From Verrucomicrobiia bacterium (GTDB taxonomy: Bacteria > Verrucomicrobiota > Verrucomicrobiia > Verrucomicrobiales > Akkermansiaceae), in NCBI GenBank assembly GCA_947462875.1, contig CANHQJ010000031.1:1-39607 (forward strand): DNA of 39,607 nt, written 5' to 3'. Below the pieces are notes generated by a model. The model was not told the DNA's origin and did no database searches. It worked only from the letters and a program-made list of their open reading frames with translations. Below, piece by piece: positions 24,494 to 32,427 of the stretch. The position numbers and the translations under genes were made by a program. Within the stretch, counting starts at the first letter, position 1. Each line of letters begins with the position of its first letter.

Positions 24494-25027
24494 ATGAAAA
24501 CACTATTCTCTCTCCTCGCCATGATGACCATGGCTTCCGCTGGCACGATGAAAGTCGATACCCAAAAAAGCTGGCTCAAAATCGACTGCAAGGCCACAGG
24601 CCACAGTTGGACAGCGCAACTCAAAAATTTCACCGCTTCGTGTTCCGGCGATGACGCCACTCTCACGCCGAAAGCCGCTCAACTCTCATGGAAATTTTCC
24701 GATATCGATTCTGCCGAAGCGGACCGCGATAAAAAGATGCTCGACTGGCTCAACTCCGCTAAAAATCCCGGCGGTTCCTGGAAAATGAGCGGCCAATGGA
24801 AGGACAGCAAGGGCCAACAATACGTCAAAGGCCCGCTGACCATCGCGGGTGTCTCGAAAGAAATCACCATACCCGTGACTGCCAAAAAAGATGGCAAGAA
24901 CGTCAGCCTCGATGGCGAGGTATGGATCGACACCACCGACCATGGTCTTCCCATCGTCAAAATGTTGGTGTTCACTGTCAATCCCAAGGTGAAAATCCGT
25001 TTCCACCTGGAGGGCCCGTCCATCTAA
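24494..25027 (+). CDS. YceI-family periplasmic isoprenoid-binding protein
   Basis: The ATG at 24494 is chosen since it gives a signal peptide (MKTLFSLLAMMTMASAG); the product is 177 residues. The YceI lipocalin-like fold is read from VDTQKSWLKIDCKATGHSWT, the DSAEADRDKKMLDWL region, VKGPLTIAGVSKEITIPVTA and LDGEVWIDTTDHGLP. Structures of relatives hold a long polyisoprenoid in a beta-barrel cavity. The next gene encodes a polyprenyl diphosphate synthase, so one could make the lipid that the other carries. There are 18 nt between the two genes. Family confidence is high; the ligand is inferred. Confidence 0.85.
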   Translation: MKTLFSLLAMMTMASAGTMKVDTQKSWLKIDCKATGHSWTAQLKNFTASCSGDDATLTPKAAQLSWKFSDIDSAEADRDKKMLDWLNSAKNPGGSWKMSGQWKDSKGQQYVKGPLTIAGVSKEITIPVTAKKDGKNVSLDGEVWIDTTDHGLPIVKMLVFTVNPKVKIRFHLEGPSI

Positions 25028-25045
25028 CCATTTGCGAAATACACG

Positions 25046-25972
25046 ATGAATGCAAATGATCGGTTGGCACGCCGTTGTGCCTGTACGCGTAGCATCGTAG
25101 CCACCGCGTATCAACAAGGAATGGGGAAAATGACGGGAGTCGAGCCGCGGCTCGCTGCCGCCCTGCGCGATGTATTGGCCAAACCCGGCTCTCTCACACG
25201 CGCCCTGATCGCTTACCTGATGGGGATGGAAATGGGGCTCGCCGAGGAAACCGCGCGCGGTCTCGCTTGCGGCATCGAGTATCTGCACACGGCCTCGTTG
25301 ATTTTCGACGACCTCCCCGCGATGGATGATGCGCGTTTGCGGCGCGGCATGCCCTGCTTGCACGTGGCACATGGCGAAGCGGTGGCGATGTTGGCGGCAT
25401 TGGCGCTGATCAATCGCGGCTACTCGCTCGTCTGGCAAGCTGTGGGAAAAACCCGCAGCACTGAACGGCGTGAGCAGGCATCGGCCCTCGTCGAAGAATG
25501 TCTCGGCACCGCCGGCCTCGTCGGCGGACAAGCGTATGATCTCTGCGGCTGGCGCGATGGTCAGACAGCCGATGATGTGATGGAAGTGGCTCGTCGCAAG
25601 ACCGCCACACTCCTGCGTTTGCCCTTGGTATTGCCTGCGATGATCGGCAATGGCACGCAGCGGGAAATCCAGTTGCTGGAGCGACTGGGTCTCATGCGCG
25701 GACTCAGCTACCAGGCGGTTGATGACTTGAAAGACGTTATGCTTTCGGAAGAGAGCAGTGGCAAGTCCTCAGGTCGTGATGAATTGATGGGACGGCCGAA
25801 TCTCGTGGCGGCGGAAGGTTTCCAAGCCGCCTTGCAACGCCTTCGCAAGATGATGCGCATCGGCGATGCCGTGCAAGAGCGCCTTCCGGGCAATGCCGAG
25901 CGCTGGGGCATGCTCTCGATGCTCCGTGTCACCTTGCCCATGACGACGAAGGTCGTTACAGGTATCGCCTAA
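25046..25972 (+). CDS. Polyprenyl diphosphate synthase (FPP/GGPP type)
   Basis: This 308-residue trans-isoprenyl diphosphate synthase elongates allylic diphosphates with isopentenyl diphosphate. The first Asp-rich motif is DDLPAMD (88-94, the DDx4D form of bacterial short-chain enzymes) followed by RLRRG, and the second is DDLKD (226-230). Five residues before the first motif lies Ala, where farnesyl diphosphate synthases usually have a bulky aromatic residue, suggesting a geranylgeranyl or longer product. The region around GKSSGRDE is less conserved than usual. It lies 18 nt after the YceI gene and 9 nt before the permease gene. It may feed a quinone, carotenoid or heme side chain; the product cannot be proved from sequence. 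Confidence 0.88.
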   Translation: MNANDRLARRCACTRSIVATAYQQGMGKMTGVEPRLAAALRDVLAKPGSLTRALIAYLMGMEMGLAEETARGLACGIEYLHTASLIFDDLPAMDDARLRRGMPCLHVAHGEAVAMLAALALINRGYSLVWQAVGKTRSTERREQASALVEECLGTAGLVGGQAYDLCGWRDGQTADDVMEVARRKTATLLRLPLVLPAMIGNGTQREIQLLERLGLMRGLSYQAVDDLKDVMLSEESSGKSSGRDELMGRPNLVAAEGFQAALQRLRKMMRIGDAVQERLPGNAERWGMLSMLRVTLPMTTKVVTGIA

Positions 25973-25981
25973 CCATATTGT

Positions 25982-27097
25982 ATGATGCATCTTCTGCGAA
26001 TGATTCTCACCAACCTGCGGCGGCATCGTGTGCGCACGGCCATCGGTGCCGCGGGCATTGCGCTCGGCGTGGCGACGATGCTCAGCGTCGTCGGCTTGCT
26101 TGGTGGTGCGGTGAAAATGTTTGAACGGATCCTGCGCAGTGATGCGGAAATGGTGGTGTTTGAAAAAAACGTCAGCGACTTGTTTTTCAGCAATGTAAAG
26201 GTCGAGATCGCCGATGAGTTGGCGCAGCAACCGTTTGTGAAAAGCGTGCAGCCCGTGCTGTTTGCCATCGTCGCGACGCCCGATCGCCCGGTGGTGACTT
26301 GCTTCGGCATTCGTGCGGAGGATGGTCGCTTGCAAAAAGGCGAGTGGCTGCAGGGCACGGTGGAGAATTTCCAGAGCGATCGCGATGGCATCGTGCTCGG
26401 CGAACGAGCGGCGGATTTCCTCGAAGTCAAGCTCGGCGAAAGCGTCGAACTCGGTCAGCACCGTTATCCGGTGGTCGGCATCGTTCGATTGGAAAACGGC
26501 TTTGAAAACGGCGGCGTGTTCATGCCCTTGAAAGCGTGTCAGGATGCCTTTCACAAGGAAGGTGTGGCCAGCATTCTCGCGGTGGCGCTGGCACCGAATC
26601 ATGAACCGGGAGAGGTGAAACGCTGGGTCGCCGATCGCTATCCGAAACTCACGGCCTTGGAAAACGATGAGTTCAGCAAAACGTATTCGCAGTTCAAGAT
26701 TCTCAAAACCACGGCCTGGGTGGTCGGCGGATGCGCGTTTCTGTTAGGCGGATTGAGCGTGACGAACACGATGATTTTATCGGTGTTCAGTCGCATCAAG
26801 GAACTGGCCGTCACACGCGTCTGCGGCTTCTCGCGTTCGCAGGTGGTGGGCATGATTTTTGGCGAGTCGCTGATCGTTTCGCTGATCGGAGTTTTGTTAG
26901 GTTGGGGCTTGAGCACGGGCGGGCTGTGGTTGCTGCGCGAAGTGCCGGCCTTACAGGGTTACATCGAGCCGCGCGTGGGCTGGCAGGAAGTATTGGGCGC
27001 GACGGTGCTGGCGGCGCTGACGGCGTTGTTTGGCGCGATTTATCCCGCGTGGTATGCCGCGCGACTGAAGCCGGCGAGTGCCTTGCGATTCGAATAA
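25982..27097 (+). CDS. FtsX/MacB-type ABC transporter permease
   Basis: The 371-residue protein has one N-terminal helix (about 22-45, AIGAAGIALGVATMLSVVGLLGG), a periplasmic domain of about 200 residues (MacB-PCD type, with VVTCFGIRAEDGRL and GIVLGERAADFLEV), and three C-terminal helices (near 245-270, 290-320 and 335-360) that carry the FtsX signature. Such permeases work by mechanotransmission on lipoproteins, lipids or peptides instead of passing a substrate across the inner membrane. The partner ATPase starts 11 nt later. Its place directly after the polyprenyl synthase and before oxidase-like genes suggests it handles a product or cofactor of this module, but the substrate is unknown. 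Confidence 0.9.
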   Translation: MMHLLRMILTNLRRHRVRTAIGAAGIALGVATMLSVVGLLGGAVKMFERILRSDAEMVVFEKNVSDLFFSNVKVEIADELAQQPFVKSVQPVLFAIVATPDRPVVTCFGIRAEDGRLQKGEWLQGTVENFQSDRDGIVLGERAADFLEVKLGESVELGQHRYPVVGIVRLENGFENGGVFMPLKACQDAFHKEGVASILAVALAPNHEPGEVKRWVADRYPKLTALENDEFSKTYSQFKILKTTAWVVGGCAFLLGGLSVTNTMILSVFSRIKELAVTRVCGFSRSQVVGMIFGESLIVSLIGVLLGWGLSTGGLWLLREVPALQGYIEPRVGWQEVLGATVLAALTALFGAIYPAWYAARLKPASALRFE

Positions 27098-27108
27098 GGA
27101 ACCATACC

Positions 27109-27762
27109 ATGATAGTCATCGATGATGTTTGGAAAAGTTTTGACGACGGCAAAATCGCCGTGCTCAAGGGCGTGAGCCTCGAAGTCAAAACGGGTGAACT
27201 GCTCGCCTTGTGCGGCACTTCGGGCTGCGGGAAATCGACCTTGTTGAGTTTGATCGCGGGGCTGGAGGATTGTGATCGTGGTGAGGTGCGCATCGACGGG
27301 CGCGTGTGGCAGAGCGAACGCGAAAAGGTGGCACTGCTGCGACGCGAAATCGGCTTTGTGTTTCAGTTGCACCATCTGATGCCGGACTTGACGCTCGAAG
27401 AAAATTGCCTCGTGCCCGTGATTGCGGTCGGTGGCTCGATGGCGGCGGCGAAACTGCGCATGCGCGAACTGGCGGAAATGACCGGTGTGGCGCATCGGCT
27501 CGATCGCTCGGTGCGCGAGCTCTCCGGTGGCGAGCGTCAGCGCGGGGCGCTGGTGCGCGCGCTGATGAATGATCCGAGAATTCTGTTAGCCGATGAACCG
27601 ACGGGAGCGCTGGATGAAGAGAATCGCGAGATCGTTTTCCAGCTTCTGTTGGATTTGGTGCGCAAGGGTGGCAAGACTCTCGTCATGGCGACGCACGACA
27701 AGGAAATGGCACAGCGCTGTGATCGGGTCTTGCAGATGCGCGATGGAAGAATCGTGAGCTGA
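27109..27762 (+). CDS. ABC transporter ATPase (LolD/MacB type)
   Basis: The ATG at 27109 follows AAGGA by 10 nt, one of the few good Shine-Dalgarno sequences in the window. The 217-residue protein has Walker A GTSGCGKS (36-43), the Q-loop FQLHH, signature LSGGERQ (138-144), Walker B ILLADEP (158-164) and the H-loop ATHDKE. This sequence type pairs with FtsX-like permeases, which is the gene just upstream. It ends in TGATG, where the stop overlaps the start of the oxidase-like gene by one base, so the two are translationally coupled. That coupling is the strongest sign that transporter and redox genes belong to one system. Confidence 0.93.
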   Translation: MIVIDDVWKSFDDGKIAVLKGVSLEVKTGELLALCGTSGCGKSTLLSLIAGLEDCDRGEVRIDGRVWQSEREKVALLRREIGFVFQLHHLMPDLTLEENCLVPVIAVGGSMAAAKLRMRELAEMTGVAHRLDRSVRELSGGERQRGALVRALMNDPRILLADEPTGALDEENREIVFQLLLDLVRKGGKTLVMATHDKEMAQRCDRVLQMRDGRIVS

Positions 27763-29015
27763 TGAAGGATAGGCCGGCCATTTCTTGTGCGATTCGACAC
27801 GCCTTCGGGTGGTTGTTTTTCGCGAACCTCATCGGCGTGGTGATGGCTTTATTGTTGGTGTTTCCTCAGGCAGGAAATTTTTCGGGTGGATTCACGTATG
27901 GTCGCTGGGTGCCGCTGCATTTGAACTGGCAACTGTATGGCTGGACCAGTCTGCCGCTGATTGCGTGGTTGTTCTCGATGTATGAAGTGGATCGCTTCAG
28001 CAAGACGAGTGCGTGGGCAAAAGGGGCGGTGGCATTGTGGTCGCTGGCCTTGGCGTGCGGTGGATTGTCGTGGTTGATGGGGCATTCGTCAGGGAAAATT
28101 TTCCTCGATTGGAAAGGCCCTGCCCTGTGGGTGTTTCTCGCCGCGCAGGTGGGGTTGTGGATTGCGTTGGCACGAGCCTTGCGGAAAAACACAGGCGAGT
28201 GGACCTCGGGCGCGCGATTGTTCCGTGGCCTGGGACTTGGTTTATTGGCGTTGGTGCCATTTTCGCTGTGGCTGACGACATCGCCGCAAACCTATCCGCC
28301 GATCAATCCCAGCACCGGCGGACCGACGGGAGCCAGTCTGTTAGGCAGCACGCTCACGGTGGTGGCACTGTTGTTGCTGTTACCTCGCACCTTTCGCCTC
28401 ACAGGAACGCCGCGCAGTGGAAGATGGTATGTGGCCTTCTGGGTGTTTGAGTTTGTGGCATTCATTCTGTTAGAATGGCGCGGTGGCACACATCGTCAGA
28501 TCGAACAGATTCTCGGACTCGCCTTATTGATTCCGTGGGTGTGGTTGATCCCGCGCTGCTGGTCGGATTTCACCTGGCCCAAGGAAACCGTTTTCTGGCG
28601 TCGGTCCGCCTTGTTGTGGTGGGGCGCGCTCGTGTTGTTAGGTTGGGCGGACTTTTTACCGAGGATTTTGGATCGGATGAAATTCACCAACGGACTGGTG
28701 GCGCATTCGCACCTGGCGATGGCAGGGTTTACCAGTTCGTATGTGCTGCTCGTGAGCGTGGCGCTGGGGGGGAGAAAAATGAGCGAACTGTTGCGTCCCG
28801 GTGCGATGCTGTGGCAGGGCGCGGTGATCGTGTATGTGATGGCGATGATCGCTTGCGGTTGGCTGGAAGGCGCGGAGTATTCGTGGATGAGCGAAATGCC
28901 GCTGTGGCGCACGGCGCTGTATGTTGTTAGACTTTTGTGTGGCTTGGTGATGCTGGGAGTTTCCTGGCAGTGGTGGTGGGGAAATTTCTACGGAAGGAAA
29001 CACGATGAAGCGTAA
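27762..29015 (+). CDS. 12-helix protein resembling heme-copper oxidase subunit I, apparently without CuB
   Basis: The 417-residue protein has about 12 hydrophobic segments, the number in heme-copper oxidase subunit I. Helix 2 reads HLNWQLYGWTSLPLI (His53), the place of the low-spin heme ligand. Helix 10 reads AHSHLAMAGF (His315, His317), like the CcoN TIGHVHSGALGW segment that ligates both hemes. Aligned by eye with CcoN, the helix 6 His that opens the CuB site is absent (TGASLLGSTLT), and the helix 7 HH pair reads GTH, leaving His244 only. So it may hold heme but probably not CuB. It is smaller than CcoN (about 470-480). It overlaps the ATPase gene by 1 nt and the next gene by 11 nt. The homology is by eye and needs a profile search. 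Confidence 0.55.
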   Translation: MKDRPAISCAIRHAFGWLFFANLIGVVMALLLVFPQAGNFSGGFTYGRWVPLHLNWQLYGWTSLPLIAWLFSMYEVDRFSKTSAWAKGAVALWSLALACGGLSWLMGHSSGKIFLDWKGPALWVFLAAQVGLWIALARALRKNTGEWTSGARLFRGLGLGLLALVPFSLWLTTSPQTYPPINPSTGGPTGASLLGSTLTVVALLLLLPRTFRLTGTPRSGRWYVAFWVFEFVAFILLEWRGGTHRQIEQILGLALLIPWVWLIPRCWSDFTWPKETVFWRRSALLWWGALVLLGWADFLPRILDRMKFTNGLVAHSHLAMAGFTSSYVLLVSVALGGRKMSELLRPGAMLWQGAVIVYVMAMIACGWLEGAEYSWMSEMPLWRTALYVVRLLCGLVMLGVSWQWWWGNFYGRKHDEA

Positions 29016-29394
29016 ATTATTTTGGTGGAATGCGGGTGTGGGCGCGATGGATGCCTGCACGGGGTTGCTGTTGCTGTTTGTGCCGACCTTGACCTTGCGC
29101 CTGATGGGCCTGCAAGCGATTGGTGCCGAGGCGCGGATCTTTTTGTCGTGGATGGGGGCGTTTGTGTTTGGTGTGGGCGCGAGTTATTTTTTCGCCTTGC
29201 GCGGGCGCTCGCCTGAGGAGGGCGAAATGATTTGGAAAATGACGGCGCTGGTGCGTGCGGTGATCGCGTGTTTTGTAGTGACCAAGGTAGTGCAAGGTGC
29301 GCTCGAACCATTGTGGCTCTCGGTCGCGGCGACGGATGCGTTCGTGGCATTGGTGCAACTGATCGGAATCAAACAACGATGGTGGCAGAAGTAA
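29005..29394 (+). CDS. Small four-helix membrane protein, function unknown
   Basis: The 129-residue protein has about four hydrophobic segments (near 8-30, 45-65, 78-97 and 103-122), a GGAAGG Shine-Dalgarno-like sequence, and no recognised motif. It overlaps the oxidase-like gene by 11 nt and the cytochrome fusion gene by 16 nt. Its position, and Trp-rich ends (LFWWNAG, KQRWWQK), suggest a small subunit of the same membrane complex, comparable in size to small oxidase subunits, but that is inference from neighbours alone. Confidence 0.65.
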   Translation: MKRKLFWWNAGVGAMDACTGLLLLFVPTLTLRLMGLQAIGAEARIFLSWMGAFVFGVGASYFFALRGRSPEEGEMIWKMTALVRAVIACFVVTKVVQGALEPLWLSVAATDAFVALVQLIGIKQRWWQK

Positions 29395-31223
29395 CACAAT
29401 CTTCCCGACGCACGGGGATCGCTGCCGCGATATTGGTCGCGGGAGTGTATGCGTATTTTTTATTGTTCTCGCAGTTCGCGTTTTTGGAAATCGTGCAGCA
29501 TGCGGGCTTCGGAGAAATGCGAATCAAGGCAGTGCTGGGAATGATGGCGGCAGGTGGCATCGCGGGGGCTTATTGCGCGCAGCGGGATCAAGGAATACGC
29601 CTCTTACGCATGGGGTTGGTGGGGTGCATGATTGCGGCCATGCTATCGATGATGGTCCACGATCTGTGGTCCTTGGGATTCGCATCCTTACTAATGGGAT
29701 TGTCGTTAGGTTCCGTCACGGTGTGTTTGGCAGCGCTGTTGCCGCAATGGCTGCCGCGTAAGGAAGGTTGTTGGTATGTGGGGATCGGCACGGGGCTGGG
29801 TTATGCGCTTTGCAATCTGCCTGCCGTTTTTCTCGCCACACCGCAGCAGCAGTGTGGAATCGCTGCGGTTTTTGCCCTTGTCGCGTTTGGTGCATCTTGG
29901 TTGTTGCGTGATGTTGCACCTTTGAAGCGTGAAGTGAGCAAGGCACCGGGTAATCACCGCGCTGTGTGGGTCGTGCTGGTATTCCTCGCGTTTGTATGGA
30001 TGGACTCGGGGGCGTTTTATGTGATCCAGCACGCACCGGATTTGAAAAAAGCGACGTGGGGTGCCGAGAAGTTATGGATCAATGCCGGGCTGCATTTTTT
30101 CGCGGCGGTGCTGGCGGGATGGATGTTAGCGCGCGGGCAATTTCGATTATTGCTGTGCGCGGCGGCGGTGATTCTCGGCGCGGCAGCCTTGTGGGTGAAT
30201 GATGTTTCGACACGTGTGGTGGCGGGCTACTTTTATCCGGTGGCGGTATCGTTTTATTCGACGGCCCTCGTCTGCTGGCCGGGGTTGCTCTCGGGAAAAA
30301 CGCAGGCGTGGCAACGGGCGGCGTGGGTGTTTGCGATTGCGGGATGGATCGGCTCGGGCTTGGGCATTGGCATGGTGGAGAACTTGCATCGCGTGCCGGT
30401 ATGGTTTGTGATAGTGGCCTGTGGTGTGATTTTACTCGGCTTGTTCGGTGGCGTGAAAAAAGGCGCTTGGGTGATGATTCTGGCACTGGTGGGATTTTTT
30501 CTGTTAGAAAATAATTCAACTCCACCATCAACCACCACAGCCGTGGAACGCGGACGACAAGTCTATGTAGCGGAGGGCTGCATTCATTGTCACTCGCAGT
30601 ACATCCGCCCCCAGAGCATGGATGAAGCGCTGTGGGGCGAGGCGAAAAAGCCAAGCGATGCCTTGCAACAGCGACCCGTTTTGATCGGCAATCGCCGTCA
30701 GGGTCCTGACCTCACGCACGTGGCGGGACGTCGATCCGCGACGTGGCTGCGTTTGCATTTTCTCGCCCCGCGCGACCTGGTGCCCGATAGCGTGATGCCG
30801 TCGTATGCGCATTTGTTTGAGGATGGGCGCGGCGCGGATTTGATCGCGTATCTCACACGCGACATCGCCGATGACATCACGGCAGTGCAACAATTGAGTC
30901 AAGCGTGGCAACCCGCTTCGGTGGCGCAAGGTGACGTGGTGTTAGGAAAGCGATTGTATTCGCAGCACTGCGCAGTCTGTCATGGCTATGATGGTCGCGG
31001 GCAAGGAATGCTCGCAGCGCAGTTGACAAAAGCCCCCGCCAATCTGGCCGAGGGACCGTGGATGTGGTCAGCCAAGCGCGACGGCGAAAGCGAAGCCGTG
31101 AGCATTGCCCGCGTCGTGCGCTTCGGCATTCCCGGCACCGACATGCCCGGCCATGAAACATGGACATCGGAACAATGGCAGGCGGTGACGAGTTATTTGT
31201 TGCAGTGGCGTGGGGAGAAGTGA
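29379..31223 (+). CDS. MFS-like membrane domain fused to CcoO-like and a second cytochrome c domain
   Basis: The ATG at 29379 overlaps the preceding gene and gives 614 residues. Residues about 14-385 form 11-12 helices with an MFS-like look (LLMGLSLGSVTVCLAALLP, GIGTGLGYALCNLPAV). Then come two cytochrome c domains. The first heme site is CIHCH (401-405) within GRQVYVAEGCIHCHSQYIRP, nearly the CcoO (cbb3 oxidase subunit II) sequence [27 protein letters not shown] and PDSVMPSYAHLF also match CcoO, with Met as axial ligand candidate. The second is CAVCH (531-535) with GIPGTDMPGHETW. CcoO normally has one helix before its heme domain; here a whole transporter-like domain takes that place. It is the last gene of the unit. 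Confidence 0.8.
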   Translation: MVAEVTQSSRRTGIAAAILVAGVYAYFLLFSQFAFLEIVQHAGFGEMRIKAVLGMMAAGGIAGAYCAQRDQGIRLLRMGLVGCMIAAMLSMMVHDLWSLGFASLLMGLSLGSVTVCLAALLPQWLPRKEGCWYVGIGTGLGYALCNLPAVFLATPQQQCGIAAVFALVAFGASWLLRDVAPLKREVSKAPGNHRAVWVVLVFLAFVWMDSGAFYVIQHAPDLKKATWGAEKLWINAGLHFFAAVLAGWMLARGQFRLLLCAAAVILGAAALWVNDVSTRVVAGYFYPVAVSFYSTALVCWPGLLSGKTQAWQRAAWVFAIAGWIGSGLGIGMVENLHRVPVWFVIVACGVILLGLFGGVKKGAWVMILALVGFFLLENNSTPPSTTTAVERGRQVYVAEGCIHCHSQYIRPQSMDEALWGEAKKPSDALQQRPVLIGNRRQGPDLTHVAGRRSATWLRLHFLAPRDLVPDSVMPSYAHLFEDGRGADLIAYLTRDIADDITAVQQLSQAWQPASVAQGDVVLGKRLYSQHCAVCHGYDGRGQGMLAAQLTKAPANLAEGPWMWSAKRDGESEAVSIARVVRFGIPGTDMPGHETWTSEQWQAVTSYLLQWRGEK

Positions 31224-31293
31224 CGATCCATTGATTCACTCAACTCATGCATTGCCTCATTTCTTGCGCATCAACGCTGCACCAACTCGTCAG

Positions 31294-31459
31294 CTAGGGC
31301 ATCGCCCTAGAACTTCTCCGCCCATCAAATCTGAGCACTGTCGGGGCGGCACTCCCGCGCTCTTCCTGATCATGTCCCGCCCCTACAGGGCTTATCATTC
31401 GAGGAAACGCCATACCCAAGGCGTTGCCTTGGGCTGACGACTCATGGCGCCGTTGGCGC
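31294..31459. repeat. Extragenic cluster of four short perfect hairpins
   Basis: The cluster holds CTAGGGC-ATC-GCCCTAG (31294-31310), GCCC-CTACA-GGGC (31379-31391), CCCAAGGC-GTT-GCCTTGGG (31415-31433) and GCGCC-GTT-GGCGC (31447-31459). The core CGCCCCTACAGGGCTT (31378-31393) recurs at 32247-32262. The 248-bp gap between the cytochrome fusion gene and the lipoprotein gene otherwise holds nothing; reading frames through it appear to be spurious. Confidence 0.65.
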
Positions 31460-31472
31460 GCTGGATGGTGGA

Positions 31473-32021
31473 TCACTCGGAAGTGACTCCCAAAACTATT
31501 TCACTCACCATACCGTTCTTGAAGGTGAAATTTATGCCATCATAGAGGGAACCCACAAGAAAGCTATCGCCACCACTACCGTGTTTGCTTGCCTCTTTAG
31601 CATAGGCTTTCTTGACCGCAGTTTCTGCACTTCCAATCTTGATCCCGCGAGCTGTGGCGAACTTGCAGGGTTCAGTGGCGCGGATCATGTGAACATTTTG
31701 ATTCGAACCAACAAACTCCATGGTAATGGTCAGGCCCTTGGCGGGATAGTTCCAATCTTGCACGCTCGTGCCGGTTGCCGCCTGCATCTGTTTTTTACCC
31801 TTGGATTCAGGTTCACCCAAAATTTTTACTACTTCAGATGGCTTCTGACCGAGGGACAAGGAGCCAAACGACTCTTCGGTAACTCTCTTTTTGCTCCCAA
31901 TGGACTGATCTTTTTTCGTGGTATTGGGCGTATTATTATTGGTCGTATCTACAGGGGTGATGCTACCACCGCAACTTACGAGAAGCAAACCAATGGAAAC
32001 AATAGATAATGTTTTTTTCAT
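31473..32021 (-). CDS. Lipoprotein of unknown function
   Basis: The 182-residue protein has a lipoprotein signal peptide (MKKTLSIVSIGLLLVSC) with a lipobox LVSC at 14-17, then a Thr/Asn-rich linker (about 20-40), and a folded domain of about 135 residues. The domain includes LSLGQKPSEVVKILGEPESKGKK, a motif like those in SmpA/OmlA-type proteins (short folds with the pattern GxxxxxVxxxLGxP), and GIKIGSAETAVKKAYAKEA, which looks like a second copy of that half-repeat. That suggests a duplicated, BLIP-like fold. Its GC is lower than the cytochrome genes. It has its own promoter and stands alone, facing the redox operon. Confidence 0.75.
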   Translation of the reverse strand: MKKTLSIVSIGLLLVSCGGSITPVDTTNNNTPNTTKKDQSIGSKKRVTEESFGSLSLGQKPSEVVKILGEPESKGKKQMQAATGTSVQDWNYPAKGLTITMEFVGSNQNVHMIRATEPCKFATARGIKIGSAETAVKKAYAKEASKHGSGGDSFLVGSLYDGINFTFKNGMVSEIVLGVTSE

Positions 32022-32053
32022 ATTGTTTAGGATGTGAGGGGATTATTTCCGGA

Positions 32054-32110
32054 AGCATTACAATGGCTAATGCTGTGGGGATTGTAAGTCGGTCCGGAAT
32101 GGAATGTCAA
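32054..32110 (-). promoter_or_regulatory. Lipoprotein gene promoter with inverted repeat at the start site
   Basis: On the minus strand TTGACA (complement of 32105-32110), an 18-nt spacer and TACAAT (complement of 32081-32086) form a near-consensus promoter with a start near 32074. A perfect inverted repeat AGCATTA-N7-TAATGCT (32054-32074) sits at the beginning of the transcript, as an operator or a 5' stem. Confidence 0.6.
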
Positions 32111-32427
32111 TTTTTTTGCAAATGATGGAAATAGGAGTGGAATTGGTCGGGCTAGGGTCTAGACAATGGTGAGTGTTGTAGCCAGAAGATATTTGTCAAA
32201 TTAGTGGGAGAATTATAAAGGCTATTTGGCAGCTGCGTTGGTAGGTCGCCCCTACAGGGCTTGGATGGAATGGGTTACACTTTTCCTAGTACTTTGCACT
32301 ATGCTGGTAAGAGGTTGTACCGTCGGTACGCGGGATGAATAAACTTTTCCCGCGATGGCGGACGATGCGGGCTTCCTTGATTATCCTTTACAGCGGAAAC
32401 CATGAAAAGTAGAACCGTGTCATCGAC
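32111..32427. other. Intergenic region with repeat copy and palindrome
   Basis: No gene is seen. It holds the second copy of CGCCCCTACAGGGCTT (32247-32262) and the 13-bp palindrome GTACCG-T-CGGTAC (32317-32329), both of the extragenic-repeat type. The sulfatase promoter must lie near its right end, but no convincing -35/-10 pair was found. Confidence 0.5.

Noticed and set aside
31210-31476. Short reading frames through the hairpin repeat cluster
   Set aside because: They arise from the repeats themselves; such frames are known to be annotated spuriously in many genomes.
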